Positions 33,957 through 46,620 are shown, counted from the first letter of the stretch. The stretch is DNA of 64,000 nucleotides from Lytechinus variegatus (GCF_018143015.1 NC_054754.1:21390875-21454874), one strand, 5' to 3'. Program-made: numbers and translations. The notes: generated by a model from the letters alone, not told the origin.

Positions 33957-34400
33957 AAGGTCAAGTCCATCCAAGAAAAATATTGATTTGAATCAAAAGA
34001 GAAAAATCAAACAAGCCTAACACTGAAAATGTCATAAAAATTGGATGTAAAATAAGAAAGCTAGACCTTTTAACCATGTTAACGTTTGGCATATTTTCAA
34101 AATATAGTTAAATGCAAAAATCAGTGACATGCAAATGAGTGAGTCGATGATGTCCATTACTCAATTATCATTTTTTTTTCTTTTAATTGTACAATATTTC
34201 AATTTAAACAGGTTTGACAGCAAGGACCAACTGAACTGAAGCATTAAATGTTAAAACAATTGTGATTTCACATGTAAAGGTAGGAATAATACTTTGTTTC
34301 AATTTGGACAATGAGGAAAAAGTCAATATTTCAAATTTCATACAATAAAATATACAAAAGTAGTAGTGAGTGTGTGATGTCATCAATCACCTCATATGCT
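33957..34400. mobile_element. Palindromic MITE, AAGGTCAAGTCC variant, copy 2 (truncated)
   Basis: Starts AAGGTCAAGTCCATCCAAG directly after copy 1. It retains the arm phrase TTGGATGTAAAATAAGAAAG and the inner GATGATGTC/GATGTCATC. The right terminal arm is missing after about 34,400. Confidence 0.8.
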
Positions 34401-34649
34401 TATGCTTTCTTTCTAGATCGAAACCAAACAGAAAGGGAAGATAATTGAAAAGGAAACATGTATGTTTGGAGGACGAGGTGAAATAAATTGGCCTCTTTGA
34501 ATCATGGAAGAGACAAAGAAGGTTCACTTCTAGGTACGTGATTGGAAATACGTGGTGGTGATGATGTAGGGATGTCAGTTTTCAGGCAAAAGCCTGAATT
34601 TAGCATTTTTGTGTACAAAGTATTGTATTTTAGGTGGTTTTCATACAGG

Positions 34650-36047
34650 CAACCGCGTAGCCATGATTTTATTTTGGAGGGGGCGGTAAATGCACGCGAA
34701 GCGTGCCAACACTTACAGAGCGCGCGAAGCGCGCTCCCTAGGGGGTGGGTGCAGGGAGGGGGAGTTTCCCCTCCCGCGCAAAGCGCGAAGCTTTTAGTGT
34801 TTCATAAATTAAAATGAAAAGGAGCCGTTTCTCTTGTCTCTAGTACCTCCAATTCGACTATATTGCGATTTTGAACCTTGTTTTCAAATGATTGTGAATG
34901 CACAAAAGAGGTATACAATGGAGGAAATTAAAATGATAATAAATCCGCGCGAAGCGCGGAAGCTAAAGCGTTTTATCAATTTTTCTTGACATAAAAAGGG
35001 TCCCGAGAAAAGGGTTTTCTCAAAGATATATAGAATACTTTCTTTGGAAAGATCAGATCATTGATTACAAACAATTTAGCAACAGTGCATATTTTTAACT
35101 CGCAAAACAGAGAAGATTGGTAGAGGAAGATATTCCTCCCCGCGCAGAGCAATGAAACTCTGAAATTTCAACGGGCGGACGTTTCATCAAATGTAGATGA
35201 ATACCCAATCGGCTCTAATTCAATTGATTTTCTAAGATTATTGAACTTCATTAAAAGGAATTTAGTGCGCAAATCGCTTCTGCGATTTATTGAAACTATC
35301 TATCTATATAAAAAACATGCCTAATTTTTTTTTTACTTATCCTGAAGCGCTTCATTTTGAATATAAAGAAACTTAAGTGTCATTCAAAATTTCAAAATGA
35401 GGGCGCATAACAGGACAGGAGATGAATGTATACAGGGAAATGACATGACGTTTAATACAATTTGATAAAAATATTGTACTTTATTTAATACGACACGAAC
35501 GAAATTAGGAACCCGTTTGCCCCAAAATTATGGTTGTTTAGTAATGAGCTGAAAAGCGGGAGAAGTTGACTTTATGTAGGTGACGGCAGAAACTGATATA
35601 AAGATTTTACCCGCCCGGAGCCGACCAGACCAGAAGTTGCGCGATCAATTGAAAAAAAGACTTCATATATTTACTTCGGTCTAACCTTACTCAAATTCAT
35701 ACCCTAATGTATACAATTTTAACTTTAACTGGCAAGAAGCACATAGCTGAGGTGGAAAAACAGGTCTAGAGAAAAGGTGGGGAAACAATGGAGAACTTCA
35801 ATATTGCCATCTAACCGCGCGCAGCGCGGAAGCAAAATTCATATATAGATTTAGAGCAAGAAGAGTGAAGGAGTTTCTCTTTTGAGAAAAAAATAAAGAA
35901 TAAAAAAAACACAAAGCTACCTTCCTTTCTTCCCTTTCCTCCCTTCCCTTTTCCTTTTCTCCTCTCTTTTTTCCTTCTTTTTTTTCTTTTTGGGGACGTT
36001 TTTGGGGGGGGCGACCGCCCCCACCGCCCCCCCCGGCTACGCGCCTG
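34650..36047. mobile_element. hAT non-autonomous element, CATACAGG target duplication
   Basis: 8-bp duplications CATACAGG at 34,642-34,649 and 36,048-36,055. Ends CAACCGCGTAGCC and, reversed, CAGGCGCGTAGCC. The interior is studded with GCGCGAAGCGCG-type palindromes (34,720; 34,947; 35,815), a purine/pyrimidine-rich tract at 35,925-35,990 and G/C runs. No transposase frame. Confidence 0.85.
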
Positions 36048-36061
36048 CATACAGGCCCTCT

Positions 36062-36208
36062 GGGGTCTGTTGCAGAAAGAGTTGCGTTTAAACGCAAGTC
36101 AAAAAATCAATCGCAAGTCCCAAATGCGCGCTGTTGATTGGTTGAAAATCAAGTTTCGCATCATTTTTAGAGTTGCGATTGATTGCAACTCTTTCTGCAA
36201 CGGGCCCC
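36062..36208. mobile_element. 147-bp MITE, GGGGCCCGTTGCAGAAAG family, copy 1
   Basis: Inverted ends GGGGTCTGTTGCAGAAAGAG and GGGGCCCGTTGCAGAAAGAG, interior GCGTTTAAACGCAAGTC. Almost identical to 63,630-63,777. Confidence 0.85.
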
Positions 36209-36479
36209 TGATCAATTCCAACTGGCATCCCTAATGATGGTTGGTATGATTGGGTGTACGGGTGGTTGTCTTCAGTGTGTCTTTTTTTTTATCCAACTTG
36301 GATATTATTTCAGTCCAAAATATATATGTTTGTGAAACCAATAACAAAAAATAAAAATTTCTTGAATTCATTCATTAATCATTTTGTGTTATGTGATTTA
36401 ATTTGCGCATTGTGGTGAATATTGATAAAATTAATCGGAAGGGGTTTAAAGAAAAAAAGCCCCACAATTATCACCTGTA

Positions 36480-37170
36480 CACCACAAACTTCATCCTCCT
36501 TATCATCGTCATCATCAGGGACATCGTCAACATCACTTTCATTACCAACATCGTCATTATCACTATCGTCATCAACACAACACCATTATCGTCATCATCA
36601 TCATCATCAACACGATCATTAACATCAAAATAATCACCATCAATATAATCATAACAATCATCATTTACATCACCATCATGATCATCATCATTACCATCAT
36701 CAACATATTCATAATTATTATCACCACCATCGCAATCATCATTATTATAATTATCATCATCATCATAACCATCATCATTACCATCGTTATCATCATCATC
36801 ATCATCATCAACAACACGATCATTACCATCATCATATTCATAATCATCGTAATCACTACCACCATCGCAATTATTATCATCATCATAATCATCAACAAAA
36901 TCATCACCATCATTATCATCACCATCATATTAAAAATCATCACTCCCACCATCGCAATCATCGTCATCATCATCACCATTATCATCACCATCATCATTAT
37001 CATCGCCATCATCATCAACATGATCATCATTGTCACCATCATCATATTCATAATCATTATCATCGTCATCATCACCATTATCATTATCACTATCAACATC
37101 ACAATCATCGTCATCATCATCACAATCATCACCGTCATCATTGTCATGATAATGATCATCATCACTTTTC
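36480..37170. repeat. CAT/ATC microsatellite, end of unit U2
   Basis: About 690 bp of interrupted (ATC)n. The two long overlapping frames (poly-Met/Ile and poly-Ile) are simple-repeat artefacts. It is followed by TTAAGCTCGACTACCAATAA, the unit-start phrase. Confidence 0.95.
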
Positions 37171-37454
37171 TGTTTTTAAGCTACTATTAAGCTCGACTAC
37201 CAATAATTACACAAAAATAGTCCAATATAAACGACAGCGCGATTAGAGGGCATTAATCATGATTTTATTCGCCTGGATTATATCCATCATTTCAGTAACT
37301 GTTACACAACATCAAAAGTGGGCACACTAGTATAAGAACGGAATATTTACTATGGCTCTCAAAGGTGGGGGGGGGGGCACGGATGGGATGTGCCTCCTCC
37401 CCTACCATGATTTGAATTCAGGCACCCCTCCCATTAAAATCCCCTGGCGAATCC

Positions 37455-37640
37455 CCTGGCAAAAAACAAACAAAACGCGTTGCCTTTAGCATTATGATAA
37501 GCAGATATAATTGTTCCCTTTTGCCAAAAAAATCGTGGTCATATACAGAACAATGGGATTACCCAGTAAAATATTTCCGGCGTTTAATACTTAAAAAAAG
37601 TGAATATATGCAATTTGTAAAGTAAATGATTGTCTAGCCC
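37455..37640. repeat. Extra unit segment before the hAT in U3
   Basis: GGCAAAAAACAAACAAAACG through GCAATTTGTAAAGTAAATGA repeats, in diverged form, the sequence just after the hAT at 39,292-39,475. The hAT therefore landed between two tandem copies of about 185 bp. Confidence 0.6.
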
Positions 37641-37651
37641 AGGGCAAAAAC

Positions 37652-39291
37652 CACTGGCGTAAATCCCGGGGGGGATAGGGGGGATATATCCCTCCCACTT
37701 TTTGAGAAGGGGGGGATGGCCTGTACAACATCCCCCCACTTTTTACGAAAGAAATGAACAAAAAAATACCGCTTAACAAATAAAACAATATCATTGAAAC
37801 ATGAAATGCAAATAAAGAGCCAGTTCACCATTTCCAAACGAAATACTTATGTCCTTATTATAACATTGAAGAGAAACCCTCGTTTCTTCTAATTCATCAA
37901 TGTTGGGGTCTTTGGGAAGGGATTAAGATGGAAAGTCAATTTTTATGTAATCTCTAATAAAACCATTGAACCATCATGGGGTAAGAAAAATAATAATATA
38001 TTTGAGGGGTATTTGCCATATGGATATAGAGTGGCGTAACTACGGGGGCACATACCCCCCCCCCTCCATCGGCTGACCCCCCCCCCAATAAAAAAGGGGG
38101 GGGGGAGAAAAGAGGGAGAAAAGGAAGAGAAACGTAGTGGAAAAGAAGAAAATATTCATTATAATGTTATATTATAATTATGTTACATTACATAAGAAAC
38201 ATTTTTATCTTAACTTTATGAAACATAATTTGCCCAGGGCCTACGTCTTCATTGTTCCTGGTGCTTGCATTGTCTGTTTAACGAGATATATAATCCTGAA
38301 GTACTAAACCATATCGTTTTCAAGTCAATATAAACCAAATATATTTCCTAGCACTTGAGTTATCATTGTTTTATGTAGTGACATATGCTTATTTTACATG
38401 ACTCAAAAAGTGATTGCCCCATGTTAAGGTCTTCATATATATAAAATATTTCCTGTCCGTGATTGCGTTCGCATTAGTGGATTGGTGAGATATGTCTGCT
38501 CTTCATGAATTCCTAAAATCAGTCCTTAAAATGTCCATTCTTCTGATCTGAATATCAAAAATTTTCAGCTCGCGCTTCGCGCTCGCATCATTTGACTAAT
38601 GAAATACGTATGGTCCCAGTTACTTCCCACAAGGAAACCTTAGAATGCCCCACTTCAGGTCTAAATTTTCAGCTCGCACTTCGCGCTCGCAATATTTGAT
38701 TAGTGAGATGCGTATCATTTTCATGATTGCAATGACTACAAAAAGTGTTTCATGTGTTCAGATGTAATTATAATAAAATCAGCAAGCGCTTGGCACTCGC
38801 ATTCTATGACTATGGTGAGATATGCATACTCTTAATGGATTCCTAAAATAATTTCCTTAAAATCTCGCTGTTTGGGGCCCAAATATGCGAAAATTTCAGC
38901 TCACGCTTCGCGATCGCTTTATTTAGCAAGACATGTACCTATCGTGATTACACAAATTTGATTATAATGTCCCTTTTTAGGTGTGAATATGAAAAAAATT
39001 CAGCTCGCGCTTAGCGCTCGCATTATTTGATCAGTGAGATACATATCCGTTTAATGACATTGTCCTTAAAATTTCTCAATTAGGTCAGTATAACTGTCAA
39101 ATGAGCGCCCTTCGCGCGCTCACTCAGTGATTCAAAAATTTTGCTAGGTCCCCACAATGCCGTGACCCACGGTACACCACAGTGGACATATCAATGACAA
39201 TTCCTTGCATATCTAAATACATGATTGCAAAAAAAAAATGCCAAAATATTTCAGTCATCCCCCCACCCATCAACACGGATTTACGCCAGTG
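37652..39291. mobile_element. Complete hAT-like non-autonomous element in U3
   Basis: Ends CACTGGCGTAAATCC and GGATTTACGCCAGTG, 8-bp target duplications GCAAAAAC at 37,644-37,651 and 39,292-39,299. It contains the nested element 38,027-39,184 and the CTCGCGCTTCGCGCTCGC repeats. 1,640 bp, no transposase frame. Confidence 0.88.
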
Positions 39292-39554
39292 GCAAAAACA
39301 AACAAACAAAAACGGGTTGCTGTTAGCATTATGATACAGGCAAGATAATTTTCCGCTTGTGGCGGAAATCGTCATATATAAAACACGCCGGCAGATTACA
39401 GTAACATAATTCAGGAGTTTATTTCAGAAAATTGTGGATATATGCTATTTGTAAAGTAAATGAATGTCTTTCCATCAACCTCTACCCCCCCCCCTCCCAA
39501 CTGTAATGGCGAGAATTCCTCGGGTAATCCGAAATGAAACTTGACGTTCCCTCT

Positions 39555-42500
39555 TCAGACAGATCGGAGAGGACCCTATGATAATATAAAACAAAATTGA
39601 AAATGAATAATGAACAATAAATGTGAAATTATAGTTGTAAAATTATCAGTAGCATAATGAATCGATAATTCTAAGGGTGCTGGACATAAGCTATGGGGAA
39701 AATTACTAAAAGGCTGCACACGAGCTAAGCGAGCGAACAAAAATCACCCTTTTTGATAAAAAATCTGCGATTGATGTTAACATAAAATTCAGGAAATACT
39801 ATCATGTCACGTATTTTCCTTTTTCTTCTACCTTTGTTTCGGTGTCGTGAATTGTTTTGTGTGGCTCGTGGCCTCGAAAATCGAGTGTTAGATCCAGTGC
39901 GTTACACTTAAACAAGAACTTGGTTTTTGCTATTGTAACACTGACGAAAATTAACAATCACCCCCTCCCCGCCTCCTCTAGCAAAGATGAACTCAAAATA
40001 AAAGTAAAAAAAAGAAAGAAAGACTGAAGCTCCGATCACTTACAATCTCAGATGTGTCCTGAGGCTGTACTCCCCCCTGCAAGACCCGTTCTCCTTCCTT
40101 AAAAAAAGAAAAGAGAATTACATGTAGAAATGAGTGATGAGTTGGAGAGAAGACTATTTTCATACGTGAGAAAAAAAAGACGAAATTTACTTTATTTTCT
40201 TCTCCCTTATTGTCTTCACAAAGCAGTGAAATTGGAAATGATAGAGCATTTATGCATAGGGATTATGTATTGACTTGATAACCATAACCATAAGTTTAGC
40301 CCCAAGAGGATTTTTTTTACATACCTTATAAGGTTTGTATAAGTGGAACGGTTAATTTAATATGAAATTTCGATAAGCCCATAGTTTAGTAATGATTTTG
40401 AGAAGGTACGGTCTAAGTATTAAAATAGCACATAGAGGGCAGCATTCACATTTATCAACTTTGTTCTTCAAGCAGGTGTCAAGTATTAACTCCATTCGAA
40501 GCTTTATTTTGTTCAAATTTGCATGACTATGCTGTATGAAATTATCTGTTTTAATAATTTTGAATAATATCACAGTGAAGTTTCACTGATATACTCACCT
40601 TCATCTTAAGGGTGAATTCTATTTCATTTTTATGAACAGAAAATGAAAACTTGGTCGTGCTGGATGGATCGAATTCAAAAACGAAATCATCTCCCTTCAA
40701 TAATATCTAACAAAATAAAAAAAAACAAAATAAAAAGATTTTTGAAAATACAAACTGATAGACACCATAATCTCACATGAAAAAAAGTAAATGAACGTCA
40801 TTTTTAGTGAATTACTGCGAAATTATAATTAAGCTTATGAAAATATCTCTAAACCAGTTTGCCCAGTTTGCCCAAATGACTTTTGACAACTAACTCATAT
40901 CAGCGGTCTACAGCGGACTACAACATATATCTATGGACTCTAAAGATTTACCTGAAATTTCTCTTTTTGGAAACATCTCAGTGAATATTGTTTGCACTGA
41001 TATATTTCAGGATTACATTGGATATATTCTGATCTGATTTTGAATTCATATCGTAATGCGTGGACAGGAAGAAATGAAGACAAAAAGTAGGAGGAAAGGA
41101 GCAGGTGGCGGGAAGGTATTGAACGCCACTCGTAAGAGAAACCCTCCCGAGAGTTCCCCGCGTGATAGTTCCAGCGAAGAATCAGAACTTGACGCTGATC
41201 AACCAAGCGGATCAGTATGCGGACATGACGGATCTTCTCATTCAAACCCTCCCGCCAAGATCAAAGGGATTATGACGGACCAATTATTGAATGCACTGCG
41301 ATCTCCAACTGTAGTGAAAGTCATCGTCGATGCTATTTACAATACTGTCTACGAAAAGATTGCTAACGAACTACATGACAGTCTTCAGGTAGATATAGAC
41401 TCCAAAATGAATCAAATTCATGAGCTAGATGAACATGTAAAAAAGCTAAAAAAAACAACATTGTCGACATCAACGAAGTCATCGATGAGCAGGAGCAGTA
41501 CAGTAGACGAAACTGCCTTAAATTCCACGGTGTGCCTGAAACAGCTGATGAAAACACGGACACAGTTATCATTGATCTCGTCAAAGAGAAGATGGGAATC
41601 GAATTGGACCCTATCGACATCGACCGCTCTTATCGGATCGCTCATCGAACTCCAAGGGACGGCAACGGTAGATATCCGCCGATGGTCATCATCGTGAAGT
41701 TCACCAGATACAACCAGCGTGACAAGGTATATCGTGCACGGGTAAATCTGCGTCGGACAAGTATCTACGTCCACGAGGACTTGACGGCGAAACGATCCGA
41801 ACTTCTCTACAAGGCGCGTATCCATGACAACGTAAAAAAAACATGGACACATGATGGAAGAATCACAGCCCTCGTGGAAGACGGGAGGAAGATATCCATA
41901 CGAAGTGTGGACATTGAAAAACTGTAAGAATTCGAATTAAGCTATTTTTTACTTAGCACTGTGTATTATTTTCATGGGGCCCAAATATCCGTGCATTTCC
42001 TGTAACAAAACTGTAAAATCAAACGAGAATGCAATGTTATGCTGTGGATGTGAAAGATGGATACACCTATCTTGTTCTTCCTTGGGATTTGACTTTTTCA
42101 ATTCTACTTCAGACTGGACTTGTGACCTCTGTCAGTTAAATGAATTACCAAATCACTATCATGATGACGAACTATCTATGGATGATCATCAATCAACTGA
42201 TGATGATAACTTGCATGAACACTCTGATGATAATACCCATAATGATAATAATGAAAGTATTTATGATATTCTTAAGAAGTTTAAAGGAATTACCATTACA
42301 CATTTGAATGTTTGCTCGTTGTTGAAAAATATTGATGAAATTCGGAATATTCTAGATAAAAATGAAATTCATATCCTTACATTGTGTGAAACTAGACTAG
42401 ACCAATCTGTAACAAATGATGAAATCCATGTAAATGGATACAGAGTGGTTCGACGGGATCGGAACAGGAATGGAGGAGGAGTTCTTACTTATATTCATGA

Positions 42501-45472
42501 ATCTTTGAATTATCACGTTGTGCAAGAATTACATGTAAATACTGAAGGACTTGAGTTGCTTTGTATACAAATTCAATTTTCTAAACAAAAACCGTTCATG
42601 TTGATACCTTGGTACAGGCCTCCTGATTCAAATATTCAAATATTTGATGCAATTGAAGAAGTTTTACAAAGTGTCGAAACACGCTTTATTGAATACATAT
42701 TGATTGGTGACTTAAACTGTGATATGCTGTCCACAAACCCTTCAAGTCATACGAAACGTCTCTTAAGACTAGCGACAGAATATAATCTTACACAGTGTGT
42801 TAAACAAGCAACTCGAATCACTCAAGTATCGGAAACGCTCATTGATCATGTTTTTTCTTCTAATTGTGACAATGTTAAATACTGTGATGTAATACCACTC
42901 AGTTTAAGTGACCATTATATGATTGCCTTATCTTGGGGAAGAAGTAAGCCCATGTCTCCCCATAATCACTGTTACGTTTGTTCTAGACATTTAAAGAAAA
43001 TTGACATTACGAAGTTTGTTGAAGACATTAGAAAGGTATCATGGGACACTGTGCTATTCGAAACTGATACTGAACTCGCATACATAAACTGGATAAATAA
43101 ACTTAGAGCAGTACTTGATAATCATGCTCCAATAAAAAGAAAAAGAGTTCGACGTAGAAAATCGCCATGGATGAATGATCAGATCTTGGCCTTAATACGT
43201 GAAAGGAATAGGATTAAAAAACGGCAGATCATTCAAAATCTCAAAATGATTGGGATGATTATAAAAGATTAAGAAATCATGTAACATCTAAAATAAGAAC
43301 CGCAAAGCGTACTTATTTCACCGAAAGCATAAAGGCAAATTGGGGAAACTCCCCTTTAATGTTGAAATTATTGCGAGTTTTAATTCCTAGCAAAAACAAA
43401 TCTACATCAATCAGGAAAAAAAATTACAATGAAAGGGAATATGTTGGTGACATCAATATAGCAAGTGTCCTAAATGAGTACTTTTCTACTGTCGCCAAAA
43501 CCCGTAAAGAAACTGCCATTTTCAAAAGTAATCCAGAACAATATGTTGAACAAGTACAGTCATCTTTCAGTTTTGAACTGACCACTTGTGAAAATGTTAA
43601 AAAAGTTTTACTCGAAATCCCTAGTAAAAAGGCTACTGGTATTGATGACATTCCCTCCAGTATTTTAAAAGATTGTACTCCAAGTATTGTTGACTCTTTG
43701 ACTCACATTATAAACTTATCTTTGAGGGATGGTCATGTACCCGAAGAGTGGAAAAGGGCTAGAATCACTCCGCTTTTCAAGGGTGGGGATGCAACTAACC
43801 CAATGAATTATAGACCAATTTCGGTTCTACCCGTGTTATCGAAGGTTTTGGAAAAAATTGTCTTCAAACAAATGTATAAATACTTGAATGAATCGAACAT
43901 TTTAGCGCATAATCAGTACGGGTTTCGACCAAATTTTTCAACTTGTCACGCTTTGTTGAATATGACAGAAGATCTAAATAAAGCAATTGATACAGGTCAT
44001 GTCATTGGTTTAGTAACATTAGACCTGGAAAAGGCATTTGACATGGTATCCTATGAAATCCTTTTAAAGAAAATGAAATGTTATGGTTTCGATGACACTG
44101 TTCTCAAATGGATAAAGGATTATTTTTACCTTAGAAAACAGGTTACAATTATCAATGGAAATAGGTCGAAAGAATCTTTTGTAACATGCGGTGTGGCTCA
44201 AGGGAGCATTCTTGGCCCATTGATGTTTATTGTCTACATGAATGATATTCCTCGTGTCACCAAGTACAGCACAATGTCGCTTTATGCTGATGACACGTGT
44301 TTGTATTTAGCATCCAAAGACCCTATTCAGTTACAAACAATGCTAAATTCTGACTTGCAGTCTATTCATAATTGGTTGTTGCATAACGAACTCTTGCTAA
44401 ATGTTAAAAAGTGTAAGGTCATGTTATTAGGTACAAGACACAGACTAAAATCGTTTAGAGATGTTTTCTTTCACATAAATGGTCAACCATTGGAGGTTGT
44501 CGATGAATGCAAGTATTTAGGCATTGTGATAGATAAACATTTGTCCTGGAAAGGACAAATAGACAATGTCAAGTCTAAATTGCTTCGAAGTTTTTTTATG
44601 CTCAGAAGAGCAAGACCGTACATTGATGAACAAACTGCGATGATTCTTTATCAAACAATGATACACCCGCATTTCGATTACTGCAACATCATATGGATGC
44701 ATCCAAACTCCCAACTGTTAAAAAGATTACAAATAATCCAGAACAGAGCCTTGCGTACTGTGTTACAAGTAGATTTCCAATATAATAGAGTTGAACTATT
44801 CAAGAGGATTAAAGTTGACTGTCTAAATGTTAAAATAAAAAAAGGACTTAGTAACTCTAATTTTCAAACTTTTAAATAATCTAGCACCAGTTCTTATTTG
44901 TTCCAGACTATGTACCAAAACGAGCTCATATTCACTAAGAAATATTGAAAGAACCCTAGTTTTAGATAAACCCAACACAAATATTTTGAAATTAAGTACA
45001 CTGTATAATGCATCGCATATTTTCAATGAACTTCCTCAACTGGTCCGGAATGAAGTAACTCTTTCTTCTTTTACCCGAAGCATATCAAATTTATTTCCCA
45101 TGACATTTTAGCTTTATCATTAAACTACACGTGTGTATATTTTTTGGTGGTTTAGGGGGGGGGGGGTGCTCTGCGTGTGTGCAATATAGTTGCGAAATAT
45201 GTTATTCTAATGTCACTTTGCTTTTATTATTCACTCATGATAAATTTGTTTTTGTTGTTTTTATATTATTGTACGTATGTTCTACGGACTTGCTGAAAAA
45301 CAGCCTGACGGCTGATAGCAGGTTTTTTACCGTATGTAAATAAATAAAACAAACAAACAAACAAACAAAACTAATTCTATCACATCCTATTTTCTTACCT
45401 TTTTTTTGGCGTTGTCTCTGTCACTGGGGTATGTTTCACGATGCTGAGTTGCCATGTCTTTTGATACTCGTT
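39555..45472 (-). CDS. Unknown host gene family, copy U3: exons A-B-C-D
   Basis: Minus-strand exons: A 45,399-45,472 (donor GTAAGA), B 40,599-40,706 (acceptor ttgttag, donor GTGAGT), C 40,044-40,097 (donor GTAAGT), D 39,555-39,575 (GPLRSV then stop), AATAAA at 39,418-39,423. All frames are open and all splice sites intact. B differs from U1 by several residues (GDDFVFEFDPSSTTK against GDEFLVEFDRSSTTK) and A ends NAKKK. A 4,475-bp LINE lies antisense in the A-B intron. The changes between U1 and U3 in B keep the frame, including a short run of clustered changes, which suggests coding selection. The protein family is not recognised. Confidence 0.7.
41056..41927 (+). CDS. LINE ORF1: coiled-coil RNA-binding protein, L1 ORF1 type
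   Basis: A basic N-terminus (MKTKSRRKGAGGGKV), a helical region with a coiled-coil stretch (ELDEHVKKLKK), then, in the next frame, EQEQYSRRNCLKFHGVPE and VIIDLVKEKMGIELDPIDID, ID-RSYRIAHR and YVHEDLTAKRSELL. These are hallmarks of the L1 ORF1p/transposase-22 fold (coiled coil, RRM, C-terminal domain). The two frames meet at an A8 run near 41,448-41,455, a one-base difference that could be a mutation, an assembly error or slippage. It ends 46 bp before the ORF2 ATG. Confidence 0.85.
41974..45111 (+). CDS. LINE ORF2: PHD finger, endonuclease, reverse transcriptase
   Basis: N-terminal PHD-type finger (CISCNKTVKSNENAMLCCGC, ERWIHLSC, WTCDLC), an acidic His/Asp-rich linker, endonuclease motifs (LNVCSLLKNIDE, CETRLDQ, IGDLNCD, LSDHYMI), then reverse transcriptase (NYRPISVLPVLSKVLEKI, LDLEKAFDMVSY, GVAQGSILGP, SLYADDTCLY). 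Frame changes occur near 43,240 and near 44,860. Past the second, the frame continues with NNLAPVLICSRLC to ISNLFPMTF and a stop at 45,109-45,111. Two breaks make this copy probably inactive unless they are homopolymer-type errors. Confidence 0.9.
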
Positions 45473-46620
45473 CTAGAAACCAAATATATATTGCGAAACA
45501 TACAGTTAAAATGACTAGTTGATAGGGTCAGCTGGGTGCAACTGTTATTCTAGTCGTATATATTTAATTATTTTCTAGTCGTATTTTACTTGAATTGATT
45601 TATTTCTGATTGGAATATATGTCAGAAATGTGATTATGAGTGATTGCCATATCAGTTGCACCTATCTGACTACTGGTTTAGTCAAAGTGACTGATTTGTT
45701 CTAAGAGTGATGAGTTGACATTTCTATGCATGAAATGAAGAAAGAAAGAAATTTTTCCTTCAATGAAGATCTTTATCTCAGGCTCCAAAATAAATACATA
45801 ATAATAACTCGTAAAATACGTTTCTGCCATATAATTATGATCTGTCCGCCTTTATAACAATTTTTTTCCTCTTTTTTCTCATCACATCATAAATTAGTTT
45901 CTACTAAATGTTTGTTTGTTTCTTTTCTAGTTATGAGCCTTCTAATCAGTGCAACATTTCTATACCAGTCATATTTATTTGTTGCCGATTTGTCTCTGCT
46001 CTAATCTTTCCTAATTTACATTAAAAATGTTCGTGTAACAATTACCCGGGAAAAATTATTCACTACAAACTCTATCAATCTATCCCATGATATGATTTTT
46101 CTGTTTTGCCGAATCAGAGTCGATGGGGCAAATAAATACTACATAGTGTATGGCATTTGATTTTTCCTCGTTACGAGGGTGTACAATGATCAAAGTCCAT
46201 TTCAATATCATATACTATAGCGGAAGAAATTATGCTGTACGTACACTGCAGCTCTGTAATACATACTTTATAATAATCATAACGGGATCATTTTCACTGC
46301 AAGCAAATAGTTGATAAAATATAATGTACGATATCCTCATTTATTGGAGTCATCATACATTGGAATAAAGTCAATGTGAAGGTAATATGATGTGTTTTGT
46401 TTTAGTAGACATTTTATAGAATATTATCAAATGATTTTGCCTTAATCTATCTGGTTATGTTGTTAATAAAATGGTTGCATTCAGTCGTCTTCCCCGTGCA
46501 GTCTCACTGTGATTTGAATGATAATAATTTTCATTACACTGTACATAAACCAAACGAACAATCATAAATTCATGGGCTTGACTGACTGAAGGAAGGGCAG
46601 GAAATTGTTTTGTCAATGCA

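Larger units (their letters stand above)
40894..45368 (+). mobile_element. Full-length two-ORF LINE (CR1/L2-like pol, L1-type ORF1)
   Basis: 4,475 bp between 6-bp duplications AACTAA (40,888-40,893 and 45,369-45,374). The empty site is intact in U1 (3177-3182) and U2. The tail is AATAAATAAAACAAACAAAC-type, after a small hairpin CAGCCTGACGGCTG. Young, because it is absent from the near-identical U1 copy. Confidence 0.93.

Noticed and set aside
35798-36097. Minus-strand Lys/Arg/Glu-rich frames
   Set aside because: Pyrimidine tract and G/C runs inside the hAT element at 34,650-36,047.
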